A stretch of DNA of 64,000 nt, from assembly GCF_023073315.1 (NCBI RefSeq), contig NZ_JADPJH010000011.1:238837-302836 (forward strand), read 5' to 3'. A program made the translations under genes and the position numbers. This document shows positions 57,779 through 64,000 of the stretch, piece by piece (the stretch's first letter is position 1; each line of letters opens with the position of its first letter). The stretch comes from Bradyrhizobium sp. 1 (GTDB lineage Bacteria; Pseudomonadota; Alphaproteobacteria; Rhizobiales; Xanthobacteraceae). The notes under the pieces were generated by a model that was not told where the DNA came from, made no database searches, and was given only the letters and a program-made list of their open reading frames with translations.

Positions 57779-58601
57779 CGTGGGCTCCACTGTGGGGACG
57801 GCCTGCGTCGGATAGCAGATCCGGTCCTGGTCCAGGCGGAATGTGCTGGGTCGCGATCAGGTCGAACAGCCGGGGATCGTCGAGGCGAAAGGTCAGTCTG
57901 TTCTTCTCGATGCCCTGCTGCATCAGCTTTGTGTAGCTCTCCTCGTTCAGCACGGCATCGGTCTTCGCTGTGGCCGCCACCCAGTCCGGAAAGGCGAGCG
58001 GCGAGACCACGTTGACGTCGAACATCATGTCGGGAAAGCCGTCGCCGGAGAAATGCGCCGACAGGCCCTTGAGCTTGCCCTCATTGTCGGCGCGCAGGTT
58101 CAACCGCGTCACCATCCCGTTCATGGTGTAGATCATGCTGCCGAGTTGTGGGATGAAGAACACGTTCATCACGCTCGACGAGGTCAGCTGGAAATTCAGC
58201 TCGGCGCCGGCCGGCACCGTCAACGTGTTGACGGTGGCGATGCGCTGGTCCGGATAGATGAACAACCATTTCCAGTCGAGCGAGACGGCTTGAATCCTCA
58301 CCGGGCTGCCGGTGCCCGGCACCGGCGCGGCAGGATCGAGCTGATGCGAGCCGATCCAGGCGACGCCGCCGAGCAGGATCACGGTGAGCGCGGGGATTGC
58401 CCACACCACCATCTCGACGCGCCCGGAATAGACGAAGTCCGGTTGGAAGCGCGCCTTCGGATTGGAGGCGCGAAACCAGAACGCAAACCCAAGGATCGCG
58501 ATGATCGTCGGCACGACGATCGCGAGCATGATGAAGACGGAATCGACCAGTATGGTGCTGTTGGCGGCAGCCACCGGCCCTTGTGGATCGAGCAGATTCA
58601 T
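57768..58601 (-). CDS. cyoA: Cytochrome bo3 quinol oxidase subunit II, no lipobox
   Basis: A 277-aa subunit with two N-terminal helices and a periplasmic cupredoxin-like domain without the CuA Cys residues, as expected of a quinol oxidase (SSSVMNVFFIPQLGSMIYTMNGM). It reads from ATG 58601 as MNLLDPQGPVAAANS; in E. coli CyoA the same LLDPxG follows a lipoprotein signal and Cys. Here the in-frame upstream sequence (from 58673) has no Cys and no hydrophobic signal. A hydrophobic stretch (ALAFAAGAFFAL) lies just upstream on this strand but in a different frame. So this gene appears to start at 58601 without lipoprotein processing. Confidence 0.9.
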   Translation of the reverse strand: MNLLDPQGPVAAANSTILVDSVFIMLAIVVPTIIAILGFAFWFRASNPKARFQPDFVYSGRVEMVVWAIPALTVILLGGVAWIGSHQLDPAAPVPGTGSPVRIQAVSLDWKWLFIYPDQRIATVNTLTVPAGAELNFQLTSSSVMNVFFIPQLGSMIYTMNGMVTRLNLRADNEGKLKGLSAHFSGDGFPDMMFDVNVVSPLAFPDWVAATAKTDAVLNEESYTKLMQQGIEKNRLTFRLDDPRLFDLIATQHIPPGPGPDLLSDAGRPHSGAHDAR

Positions 58602-58746
58602 CGGCAAGCCACTGGCGATTGGGAAACCCCGAGAAGGAGCGTAACGCGAAAAACGCCCCCGCAGCAAACGCAAGCGCGTGAGGACGGTTCCTCAATACGC
58701 CCGCTCGATCGCACGCCATGCCGCCCGGCGGCATGCAATTCCATGC

Positions 58747-58761
58747 GATGTCAATGACATC
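58747..58761. promoter_or_regulatory. Candidate operator upstream of cyoA
   Basis: GATGTCA (58747-58753), A, TGACATC (58755-58761): a perfect 7-bp inverted repeat with a one-base centre. It lies 146 bases upstream of the cyoA start and 74 bases upstream of the SDR remnant, where a divergent promoter is expected. Confidence 0.4.
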
Positions 58762-58834
58762 TGCGCGGAACAGCCGGCCTTCTCACCCCCGCACTCGATT
58801 GCTAATCTGCACGAAAATATTGGGATGAAACAAC

Positions 58835-59116
58835 ATGAAGGGCCCCGAGGACGATGCCGGCCTCGCCGGCAAGGTGGCGCTGATCAGCGGCGGCGGCGCT
58901 GTGGGCATCGGCAACGGCCGCGCTGCAGCAATTCTGTTGGCCCGCGCCCAGCGGGCCAAAGCTTCTTTATTGAAGACCGAAGGCACCGGTTGGGATGTCG
59001 GCCATTCCGTCAAATTCCTGCTCAGCAATTTTTCCCGCTACATCAACGGCCAGTTGCTGGTGGTCGACGGCGGCGTGACGCTGCAAGCTCCCGAACGCGA
59101 GTCACAAGAACACTAG
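58835..59116 (+). pseudogene. SDR gene with internal deletion
   Basis: A 93-aa reading frame joining an SDR N-terminus (LAGKVALISGGGAVGIGNGR, the cofactor loop) directly to an SDR C-terminus (KTEGTGWDVGHSVKFLLSNF, then YINGQLLVVDGGVTLQ). The part with NNAG, the catalytic Ser, Tyr and Lys, about 150-160 residues, is absent. It is probably a remnant of an SDR similar to the intact gene at 59686-60486, whose end reads MGTGWDVANAALFLAS. It remains open, so a small product could still be made, but no catalytic function is likely. Confidence 0.75.
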
Positions 59117-59129
59117 AGGAAACACAGAA

Positions 59130-59684
59130 ATGGCCCGCTTGCCCTATCTCGAAGCCGATCAGGTCGCACCCGAATATCGCGACATGCTCAAGCGCAACAC
59201 CAATCTGCACAAGCTGCTGGTCAACTCGCCGGAGATGGCCCGCGCTTTCAACGGCATCGGCGGTTACATCCGCTTCAAGAGCAAGCTAGATCCGCGCCTG
59301 CGCGAGCTTGCGATCCTCCAGGTGGGCTGGATGGAGAAGTCGGAATACGAGTTCACCCATCATGTGAAGATCGGTAGGGAGTTCGGTGTCACCGACGAGG
59401 ACATCGCCGGCCTGATGGCGGAGACCGAGGGCAAGCCGTCGAAGCTCGAGCCGCTCGCCAAGGCAATCCTGAAAGGCGCCCGCGAGATGGTGCGGGAGCT
59501 CGCGATGTCGGATGCGACCTTCGCCGAGATCAAGAAAGATCTTTCCGACGAGCACATGGTCGACCTCGTCCTCACCATCGCCTTCTATTGCGGCGTGGTG
59601 CGCGTGCTCGCCACCATGAAGATCGACAACGAGCCGTATTACAAAGAGGTACTCCGGCAGTACCCGATTCCCGGAGTGAACTGA
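59130..59684 (+). CDS. Carboxymuconolactone decarboxylase-family protein without CxxC
   Basis: A 184-aa helical protein of the CMD family. It shows LRELAILQVGWMEKSEYEFTHHVKIGREFG, the CMD core around the active-site His, and LSDEHMVDLVLTIAFYCGVVRV. The Cys-x2-Cys pair of AhpD-type members is missing; EYEFTHH suggests a decarboxylase/hydrolase-like or structural member. Ends 1 base before the SDR gene start, so the two are an operon. Possible role in aromatic or terpenoid catabolism. Confidence 0.85.
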   Translation: MARLPYLEADQVAPEYRDMLKRNTNLHKLLVNSPEMARAFNGIGGYIRFKSKLDPRLRELAILQVGWMEKSEYEFTHHVKIGREFGVTDEDIAGLMAETEGKPSKLEPLAKAILKGAREMVRELAMSDATFAEIKKDLSDEHMVDLVLTIAFYCGVVRVLATMKIDNEPYYKEVLRQYPIPGVN

Positions 59685-59685
59685 G

Positions 59686-60486
59686 ATGCGCCTGAAGGAC
59701 AAGGTTGCGATCGTCGTCGGCGCAGGGCAAAGCCCCGGCGAAGGCATGGGCAATGGCCGCGCCACAGCACTGACCTTCGCACGCGAGGGCGCAAAGGTGC
59801 TGTGCGTCGATCATCATCTGGAATCGGCGCAGGAAACAGCCGCCATGATCACTGCGCAGCAAGGCATCGCCGCAGCCTTCAGGGCGGACGTCACAAGATC
59901 CGCCGACATCAAGGCGATGGTGGCGGAGGCGCAGGTGCGCTGGAGCCGGATCGACGTGCTGCACAACAATGTCGGCGTCAGCCTCTCCGGAGGCGACGCC
60001 GAGCTGCTGCAAATCACCGAGGAAGCCTTCGATCGCGTCGTCGCCATCAACCTCAAGAGCTGTATTCTGGCGGCCAAAGAGGTGATCCCGATCATGCGCG
60101 CCCAGCAAAGCGGCGTCATCATCAACATTTCCTCGATGGCCGCCATCACCACTTACCCTTACGTTGCCTACAAGGCGACAAAGTCGGCGATGATCGCCTT
60201 CACCGAACAGCTCGCCTACCAGAATGCCGAATACGGCATTCGCGCCAACGTCATCCTGCCGGGCCTGATGAACACGCCTATGGCCGTCGATACCCGCGCC
60301 CGCGAATGGCACAAGACCCGCGCCGAAGTCGAAGCCGAACGCGACAGCAAGGTGCCGCTGCGCAAGAAGATGGGCACGGGGTGGGATGTCGCCAATGCGG
60401 CGTTGTTCCTGGCGTCGGACGAAGCGAACTTCATCACCGGCGTGACGCTGCCGGTGGATGGCGGTGCCAGCGTGAGAAGGGGGTAG
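59686..60486 (+). CDS. SDR-family oxidoreductase
   Basis: A 266-aa SDR with an unusual cofactor loop VGAGQSPGEGMGNGRATAL, NVGVSLSGG in place of the common NNAG, the catalytic Ser in NISSMAA, and YKATK (YxxxK, intact). The end TGVTLPVDGGASV is typical. It likely oxidises or reduces a small alcohol or ketone with NAD(P). Stop of the CMD-like gene and this start are 1 base apart. The family assignment is firm, substrate unknown. Confidence 0.9.
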   Translation: MRLKDKVAIVVGAGQSPGEGMGNGRATALTFAREGAKVLCVDHHLESAQETAAMITAQQGIAAAFRADVTRSADIKAMVAEAQVRWSRIDVLHNNVGVSLSGGDAELLQITEEAFDRVVAINLKSCILAAKEVIPIMRAQQSGVIINISSMAAITTYPYVAYKATKSAMIAFTEQLAYQNAEYGIRANVILPGLMNTPMAVDTRAREWHKTRAEVEAERDSKVPLRKKMGTGWDVANAALFLASDEANFITGVTLPVDGGASVRRG

Positions 60487-60490
60487 GTCC

Positions 60491-60640
60491 TCTCCCTCTC
60501 CCCGTTCTTACGGGGAGAGGGGCGGGGTGAGGGGCCGCCTCCGCGAAAACGGCGACAGATGGACTCGCGGAGACTTCCCCTCACCCGGAATTCGAGCTGC
60601 GGTCGAATTCCGGCCTCTCCCCGCATGCGGGGAGAGGCGA
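60491..60640. repeat. Composite palindromic repeat, copy 4
   Basis: Left hairpin CTCTCCCCG...CGGGGAGAG, then GGGGTGAGGGG; right part CCCCTCACCCGGAATTCGA, GTCGAATTCCGG and CTCTCCCCGCATGCGGGGAGAG. Same two-module mirror layout as copies 1-3. It lies between the convergent SDR and sorbosone-dehydrogenase genes. Confidence 0.8.
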
Positions 60641-60656
60641 AAGAGCTCGCTTGGCG

Positions 60657-61988
60657 TTAATGCGTCACCCGCCAGATCGTGCCGTTGCCATCCTCCGACA
60701 CCAGCAGCGATCCATCTTTCGCTACCGCCACACCCACCGGCCGCCCCCACACCTCGGTATCACTCACCACGAATCCCGTGACGAAATCCTCGTACTCCCC
60801 GGTCGGCTTGCCGTCCTTCATCTTGATGCGGATCACCTTGTAGCCGGTGCGCTTCGACCGATTCCAGGAGCCGTGCTCGGCGGCAAAGGCATCGCCCTGA
60901 TACTCGGACGGAAACTGGGTGCCCTGATAGAAGATCATGCCGAGTGACGCCGAGTGCGGCTGCACCAGCACATCGGGCACTGTCACCTTGTCCTTCAGAT
61001 CCGGCCGCGCGCCGGGGTGGCGCGGGTCTTCATTGCTGCCGATGTAGAACCACGGCCAGCCGTAGAACGCGCCCTCCTTCACACTCGTGACATAGTCGGG
61101 CACGAGATCGTCGCCGAGGCCGTCGCGCTCGTTGGTCGAGCACCACGGCAAACCGGTCTGCTGCTGGATCGCAAGGCCGACGCAGTTGCGGATGCCGGTA
61201 GCGTAGATCTTCCGCTCCTTGCCGTCAGGGGCGAAGGCCAGCACCGTGGCGCGCTCGGTCTCGCTTGCCCAGGCCGCACCAAGCGGTTGCGCTTTCAACC
61301 ACGCCTCCAACCCGCCCGGCGGCGTGCCCATGCCCTCGGCGACGTTGCTGAGCGAGCCGACCGAGACCAGCATGCGTTTGTTGTCAGGCGTGAAGACGAT
61401 ATCGCGAGTGGAATGGCCGCCGTCATGCGGCAGGGTCGCCACGATCGTCTCCGCCTTGCCGCGCGCCTTGAGATCGCCGGCCTGATATGGAAAGCGGACG
61501 ACGCTGTCGGTGTTGGCGACATAGACCCATTGCGGATTGTCGCCGTTCGGAAAGAAGGCGATGCCGAATGGCTGCCGCAGTCCACTGGCGAACAATTCGT
61601 TGGTGGCGACCTTGCCGCCCTCGCCGGCGCGAAGCACGCGGATGGTCCCTCCCCGTGTCTCCGCGACGAAGACATCGCCGTTCGGCGCAACCCTCAGGAT
61701 GCGCGGCGCGCGCAGGCCTTCGGCGAACAGCTCGATCTTGAAACCTGCTGGCACCTGAAGCGCGGCCTCAGGCGGACGCGGCACCACCCGCGACGAACTC
61801 GCGACCGATCGCGTGGCGCCGGGCCTGACCAGATCCTGCGGCCGGATCAGCCTGACGGTGCCGGGCTTGTCGGCCTGCCAATCGCCGTAGGCGTCCTTGC
61901 CCTGTAGCACCGGCTCGGCCTGCGCAGATGTCGCAGCCGCAACCAGAAATCCCACGACCAACGCCACTGACCATACCATGCTTTTCAC
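60657..61988 (-). CDS. Secreted PQQ-type sugar/sorbosone dehydrogenase
   Basis: A 443-aa soluble beta-propeller with a Sec signal peptide (MVWSVALVVGFLVAAATSAQA). Typical propeller phrases: VAPNGDVFVAETRGGTIRVL, GIAFFPNGDNPQWVYVANTDSVVRFPYQAG and FTPDNKRMLVSVGSLSNVAEGMG. Sorbosone/aldose dehydrogenases of this type use PQQ and pass electrons to cytochromes; some relatives bind other ligands. PQQ genes are not in the window. GTG start 61988 follows GGGAGGAAG. Confidence 0.85.
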   Translation of the reverse strand: MKSMVWSVALVVGFLVAAATSAQAEPVLQGKDAYGDWQADKPGTVRLIRPQDLVRPGATRSVASSSRVVPRPPEAALQVPAGFKIELFAEGLRAPRILRVAPNGDVFVAETRGGTIRVLRAGEGGKVATNELFASGLRQPFGIAFFPNGDNPQWVYVANTDSVVRFPYQAGDLKARGKAETIVATLPHDGGHSTRDIVFTPDNKRMLVSVGSLSNVAEGMGTPPGGLEAWLKAQPLGAAWASETERATVLAFAPDGKERKIYATGIRNCVGLAIQQQTGLPWCSTNERDGLGDDLVPDYVTSVKEGAFYGWPWFYIGSNEDPRHPGARPDLKDKVTVPDVLVQPHSASLGMIFYQGTQFPSEYQGDAFAAEHGSWNRSKRTGYKVIRIKMKDGKPTGEYEDFVTGFVVSDTEVWGRPVGVAVAKDGSLLVSEDGNGTIWRVTH

Positions 61989-62244
61989 GTCGTCTTCCTC
62001 CCGGCCTGCATGTCTCGCGCGTCAACGCCGATCGACCCGCAATTGGTCTGCAACAGGCAAAACGCCTGCCGCATCCCACATCAGCTCATGCCCGCACGAT
62101 GTGCATCAGCCGCAGCCCATCGTACTGGAAAACACCACGGATAGGTGCGACACATTGGAAGGGCAAGATAGGGCCGAGGCCGCCGGTTGCGGTCATCAAA
62201 GCTACGAAAGCTACGGCATTTCTGTCGCAATTGATGGGGTGATC

Positions 62245-63435
62245 ATGTGGGGATCCATCATATCGGAATGGGCGAGCCTGCTGCTCCGCTGGCTGCACGT
62301 GGTCGCCGCGATCGCCTGGATCGGCAGTTCCTTCTATTTCATCGCCCTCGACCTTGGCCTCAAGCCGAAGTCTGACTTGCCAGACGGCGTGCAAGGCGAA
62401 GCCTGGCAGGTCCATGGCGGCGGCTTCTACCGGATCATGAAATATCTGGTCGCCCCGAGCCAGATGCCGGACGAGCTGACCTGGTTCAAATGGGAGGCCT
62501 ACACCACTTGGCTGTCCGGCTTCGCGCTGATGGTGGTGGTGTATTATCTCGAGGCCGATCTGTTCCTGGTCGACAAGTCGATCCTCGACCTCACGCCGTT
62601 CCAGGCCGGGCTGTTCAGCTTCTTTAGCCTCGCGCTGGCGTGGCTGCTTTATGAAGCAGCCTGCCGCACCGGGCTCGCGCAGCGCGAGTTGCCCTTCGCC
62701 ATCGGCGGCTATGTGTTCCTGGTCGTGTTGACCTTTGCCTTCACCCATGTGCTGAGCGGCCGTGGCGCCTTCAACCAGATCGGCGCACTGATCGGCACCA
62801 TCATGGTCGCCAACGTCTTCGCGGTGATCATCCCGAACCAGAAGAAGATCGTGGCGGCGCTGATCGCGGGACAGGCGCCCGATCCGAAACTCGGCAAGAC
62901 CAGCAAGGAGCGCTCGGTTCATAACAACTATTTGACGCTCCCCGTCGTCGTGCTGATGATCAGCAACCACTATCCCCTGCTCTACGCCACCCGCTTCAAC
63001 TGGATCATCGTCGCGATCATCTTGGCGCTCGGACCGGTGATCCGCCATTTCTTCAACGAGGGCCATGCCGGGCGCAAATCGCCATGGTGGGTGTGGGGCG
63101 TGGCAGCCGTTGGCGTGATCGCGATCCTCTTCCTCTCCGCCGCCGGCCCGCGCGAGGTAAAAACGGGAGCGCTGTCGGCGCCGGTCACGGTCGCCAATGT
63201 CGAGGAGATCGTGATGTCCCGCTGCAGCATGTGCCACGCAGCTGAGCCGGTCTGGGCCGGGATCGTGACCGCGCCGAAGGGCATCTTGCTCGATGCGCCC
63301 GAGCACATCCATCGCAACATCCGCCTGATCGGCCGGGTCGCTGCGTGGTCCAATGCGATGCCGCCCGGCAATATCACCGAGATGACCAGCGAGGAGCGCG
63401 CCATCCTCGCTGCCTATATCGAGCAGGCGCGTTGA
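62245..63435 (+). CDS. puuD: Urate hydroxylase PuuD with cytochrome c domain
   Basis: A 396-aa membrane protein predicted to convert urate to 5-hydroxyisourate with electron transfer to the respiratory chain. The N-terminal part has eight or so helices with conserved RWLHVVAAIAWIGSSFYFIALD and GGGFYRIMKY and the loop SVHNNYLTLPVVVLMISNHYPLLY; the C-terminal cytochrome c part has CSMCH at residues 327-331 and an axial Met in NAMPPGNITEM. This exact fusion is the PuuD type found in Rhizobiales. Start ATG 62245; a reading from 61897 has no support. No other purine genes lie in the window. Confidence 0.93.
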   Translation: MWGSIISEWASLLLRWLHVVAAIAWIGSSFYFIALDLGLKPKSDLPDGVQGEAWQVHGGGFYRIMKYLVAPSQMPDELTWFKWEAYTTWLSGFALMVVVYYLEADLFLVDKSILDLTPFQAGLFSFFSLALAWLLYEAACRTGLAQRELPFAIGGYVFLVVLTFAFTHVLSGRGAFNQIGALIGTIMVANVFAVIIPNQKKIVAALIAGQAPDPKLGKTSKERSVHNNYLTLPVVVLMISNHYPLLYATRFNWIIVAIILALGPVIRHFFNEGHAGRKSPWWVWGVAAVGVIAILFLSAAGPREVKTGALSAPVTVANVEEIVMSRCSMCHAAEPVWAGIVTAPKGILLDAPEHIHRNIRLIGRVAAWSNAMPPGNITEMTSEERAILAAYIEQAR

Positions 63436-63577
63436 CGCCGTCGCCTCGACGTTTCGCCGAACGGAATTCCGCATTTCCCACCGATTTGAAAATGACTTGA
63501 CCGCTCATCCGGCGTAGACAGGGCCAGCGGCCGTTGATGCCGCGGTTCAAGTCAGTTTGCATTCGGGGATAAGAACA

Positions 63578-64000
63578 ATGGCCCTCAAGAACGTCATCGG
63601 TATCGACCACGCCGTGGTCATGGTTCAGGACCTCGACAAGGCCGCCGAGAGCTACCGGCAGCTCGGTTTCACCCTCTCCCCGCGCGGCACCCACAGCGCG
63701 CATATGGGCACCGGCAATTACACCATCATGTTCGACCCCGACTATATGGAGCTGCTCGGCGTGCTGGTCGCGACCGAGCACAATGCGCCCGCGCGCGCCT
63801 TTCTCGACAAGCGCGGCGAAGGCATCGAGCGCATCGCCTTCACGGCGGTTGATTCCGCAGCCGGCGCGGAGGAGATCCGGGCGCGCGGCCTGACGCCGAT
63901 CGGCCCGACCGATTTCGAACGGCCGGTGACGCTGCCGGACGGTACGGTTTCGGCGGCAAAATTCCGCACCTTCATGTGGCCGACCGCGGAAGCACCAGGC
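63578..64000 (+). CDS. VOC-superfamily protein (3' end outside window)
   Basis: The first 141 codons of a vicinal-oxygen-chelate protein: GIDHAVVMVQDLDKAAESYRQLGFTLSPRG is the first beta-alpha-beta-beta-beta module with a metal His, and MGTGNYTIMFDPDYMELLG carries the next Glu ligand. ERIAFTAVDSAAGAEEIRARG starts the second module. This fits glyoxalase-like_3 or ring-cleavage dioxygenase relatives. Start ATG 63578. The reading frame continues past the right edge. Confidence 0.85.
   Translation, partial: MALKNVIGIDHAVVMVQDLDKAAESYRQLGFTLSPRGTHSAHMGTGNYTIMFDPDYMELLGVLVATEHNAPARAFLDKRGEGIERIAFTAVDSAAGAEEIRARGLTPIGPTDFERPVTLPDGTVSAAKFRTFMWPTAEAPG

Noticed and set aside
11754..60640. CRISPR array from the repeated palindromes
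   Set aside because: The copies are far apart, variable and lack regular spacers or cas genes.

Overview
The window comes from a Bradyrhizobium-type alphaproteobacterium. The G+C content is high, and the left end carries an oxygen-sensing cassette fixL-fixJ-(single-domain receiver)-fixK2 whose FixL, FixJ and FixK2 match the sizes and functional residue numbers known from Bradyrhizobium diazoefficiens (FixL 505 aa with His200, Arg220 and His291; FixJ Asp55; FixK2 232 aa with Cys183). The rest fits a metabolically versatile soil bacterium: TRAP and ABC importers, Sox sulfur oxidation, a cytochrome bo3 quinol oxidase, indolepyruvate oxidoreductase, urate hydroxylase, and intergenic palindromic repeats typical of this genus. 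No rRNA, tRNA, CRISPR array or intact transposon was seen.

Layout. 1-4.4 kb: a two-domain universal stress protein (cut by the window edge) divergent from fixLJ-rr-fixK2. 4.4-11.7 kb: a leftward run ABC exporter / glycogen debranching enzyme / PRC-barrel protein / MFS, divergent from a GT4 glycosyltransferase that has a textbook EcfG (general stress) promoter. 11.7-19.1 kb: alkyl sulfatase, a TRAP transporter with fused DctQ-DctM, trans-aconitate methyltransferase and an SDR lacking the catalytic Tyr. 19.1-28.3 kb: an accessory region rich in repeats and gene debris (IS1182-type and MFS remnants, a copied piece of the SDR), with a rifamycin ADP-ribosyltransferase (arr), a UBP zinc finger, an ACMSD-type amidohydrolase, and an azoR / MocR regulator / AhpD-like / SugE block. 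28.3-31.8 kb: MFS exporter and a B12-radical SAM enzyme. 31.8-38.0 kb: an IorAB-type molybdenum hydroxylase, then a compact soxF-X-Y-Z-A cluster without soxB or soxCD. 38.1-43.7 kb: a sugar-type ABC importer without its ATPase, and an NCS2-like permease paired with a biuret-hydrolase-like enzyme. 43.8-54.5 kb: MaoC-like protein, indolepyruvate ferredoxin oxidoreductase, flavin dehydrogenases, an HtrA-type protease and a secreted nuclease. 54.7-64 kb: cyoABCD, an internally deleted SDR, a carboxymuconolactone decarboxylase-like protein, an SDR, a sorbosone dehydrogenase, PuuD and a truncated VOC protein.

The most interesting new signal is regulatory. The same bipartite sequence, ATCATGGACCAG-N13-TCATGGWCCTT, lies in the azoR/mocR intergenic region and again upstream of the ahpD-like gene, in the same orientation and at nearly the same distance from both targets. 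This predicts a small regulon under the MocR protein encoded between them. Others worth attention are a SoxY without the usual GGCGG tail, a palindromic repeat read in frame through the signal-peptide region of soxX, a GntR-type operator in front of the biuret-hydrolase-like gene, and debris showing past duplication and deletion of SDR genes.
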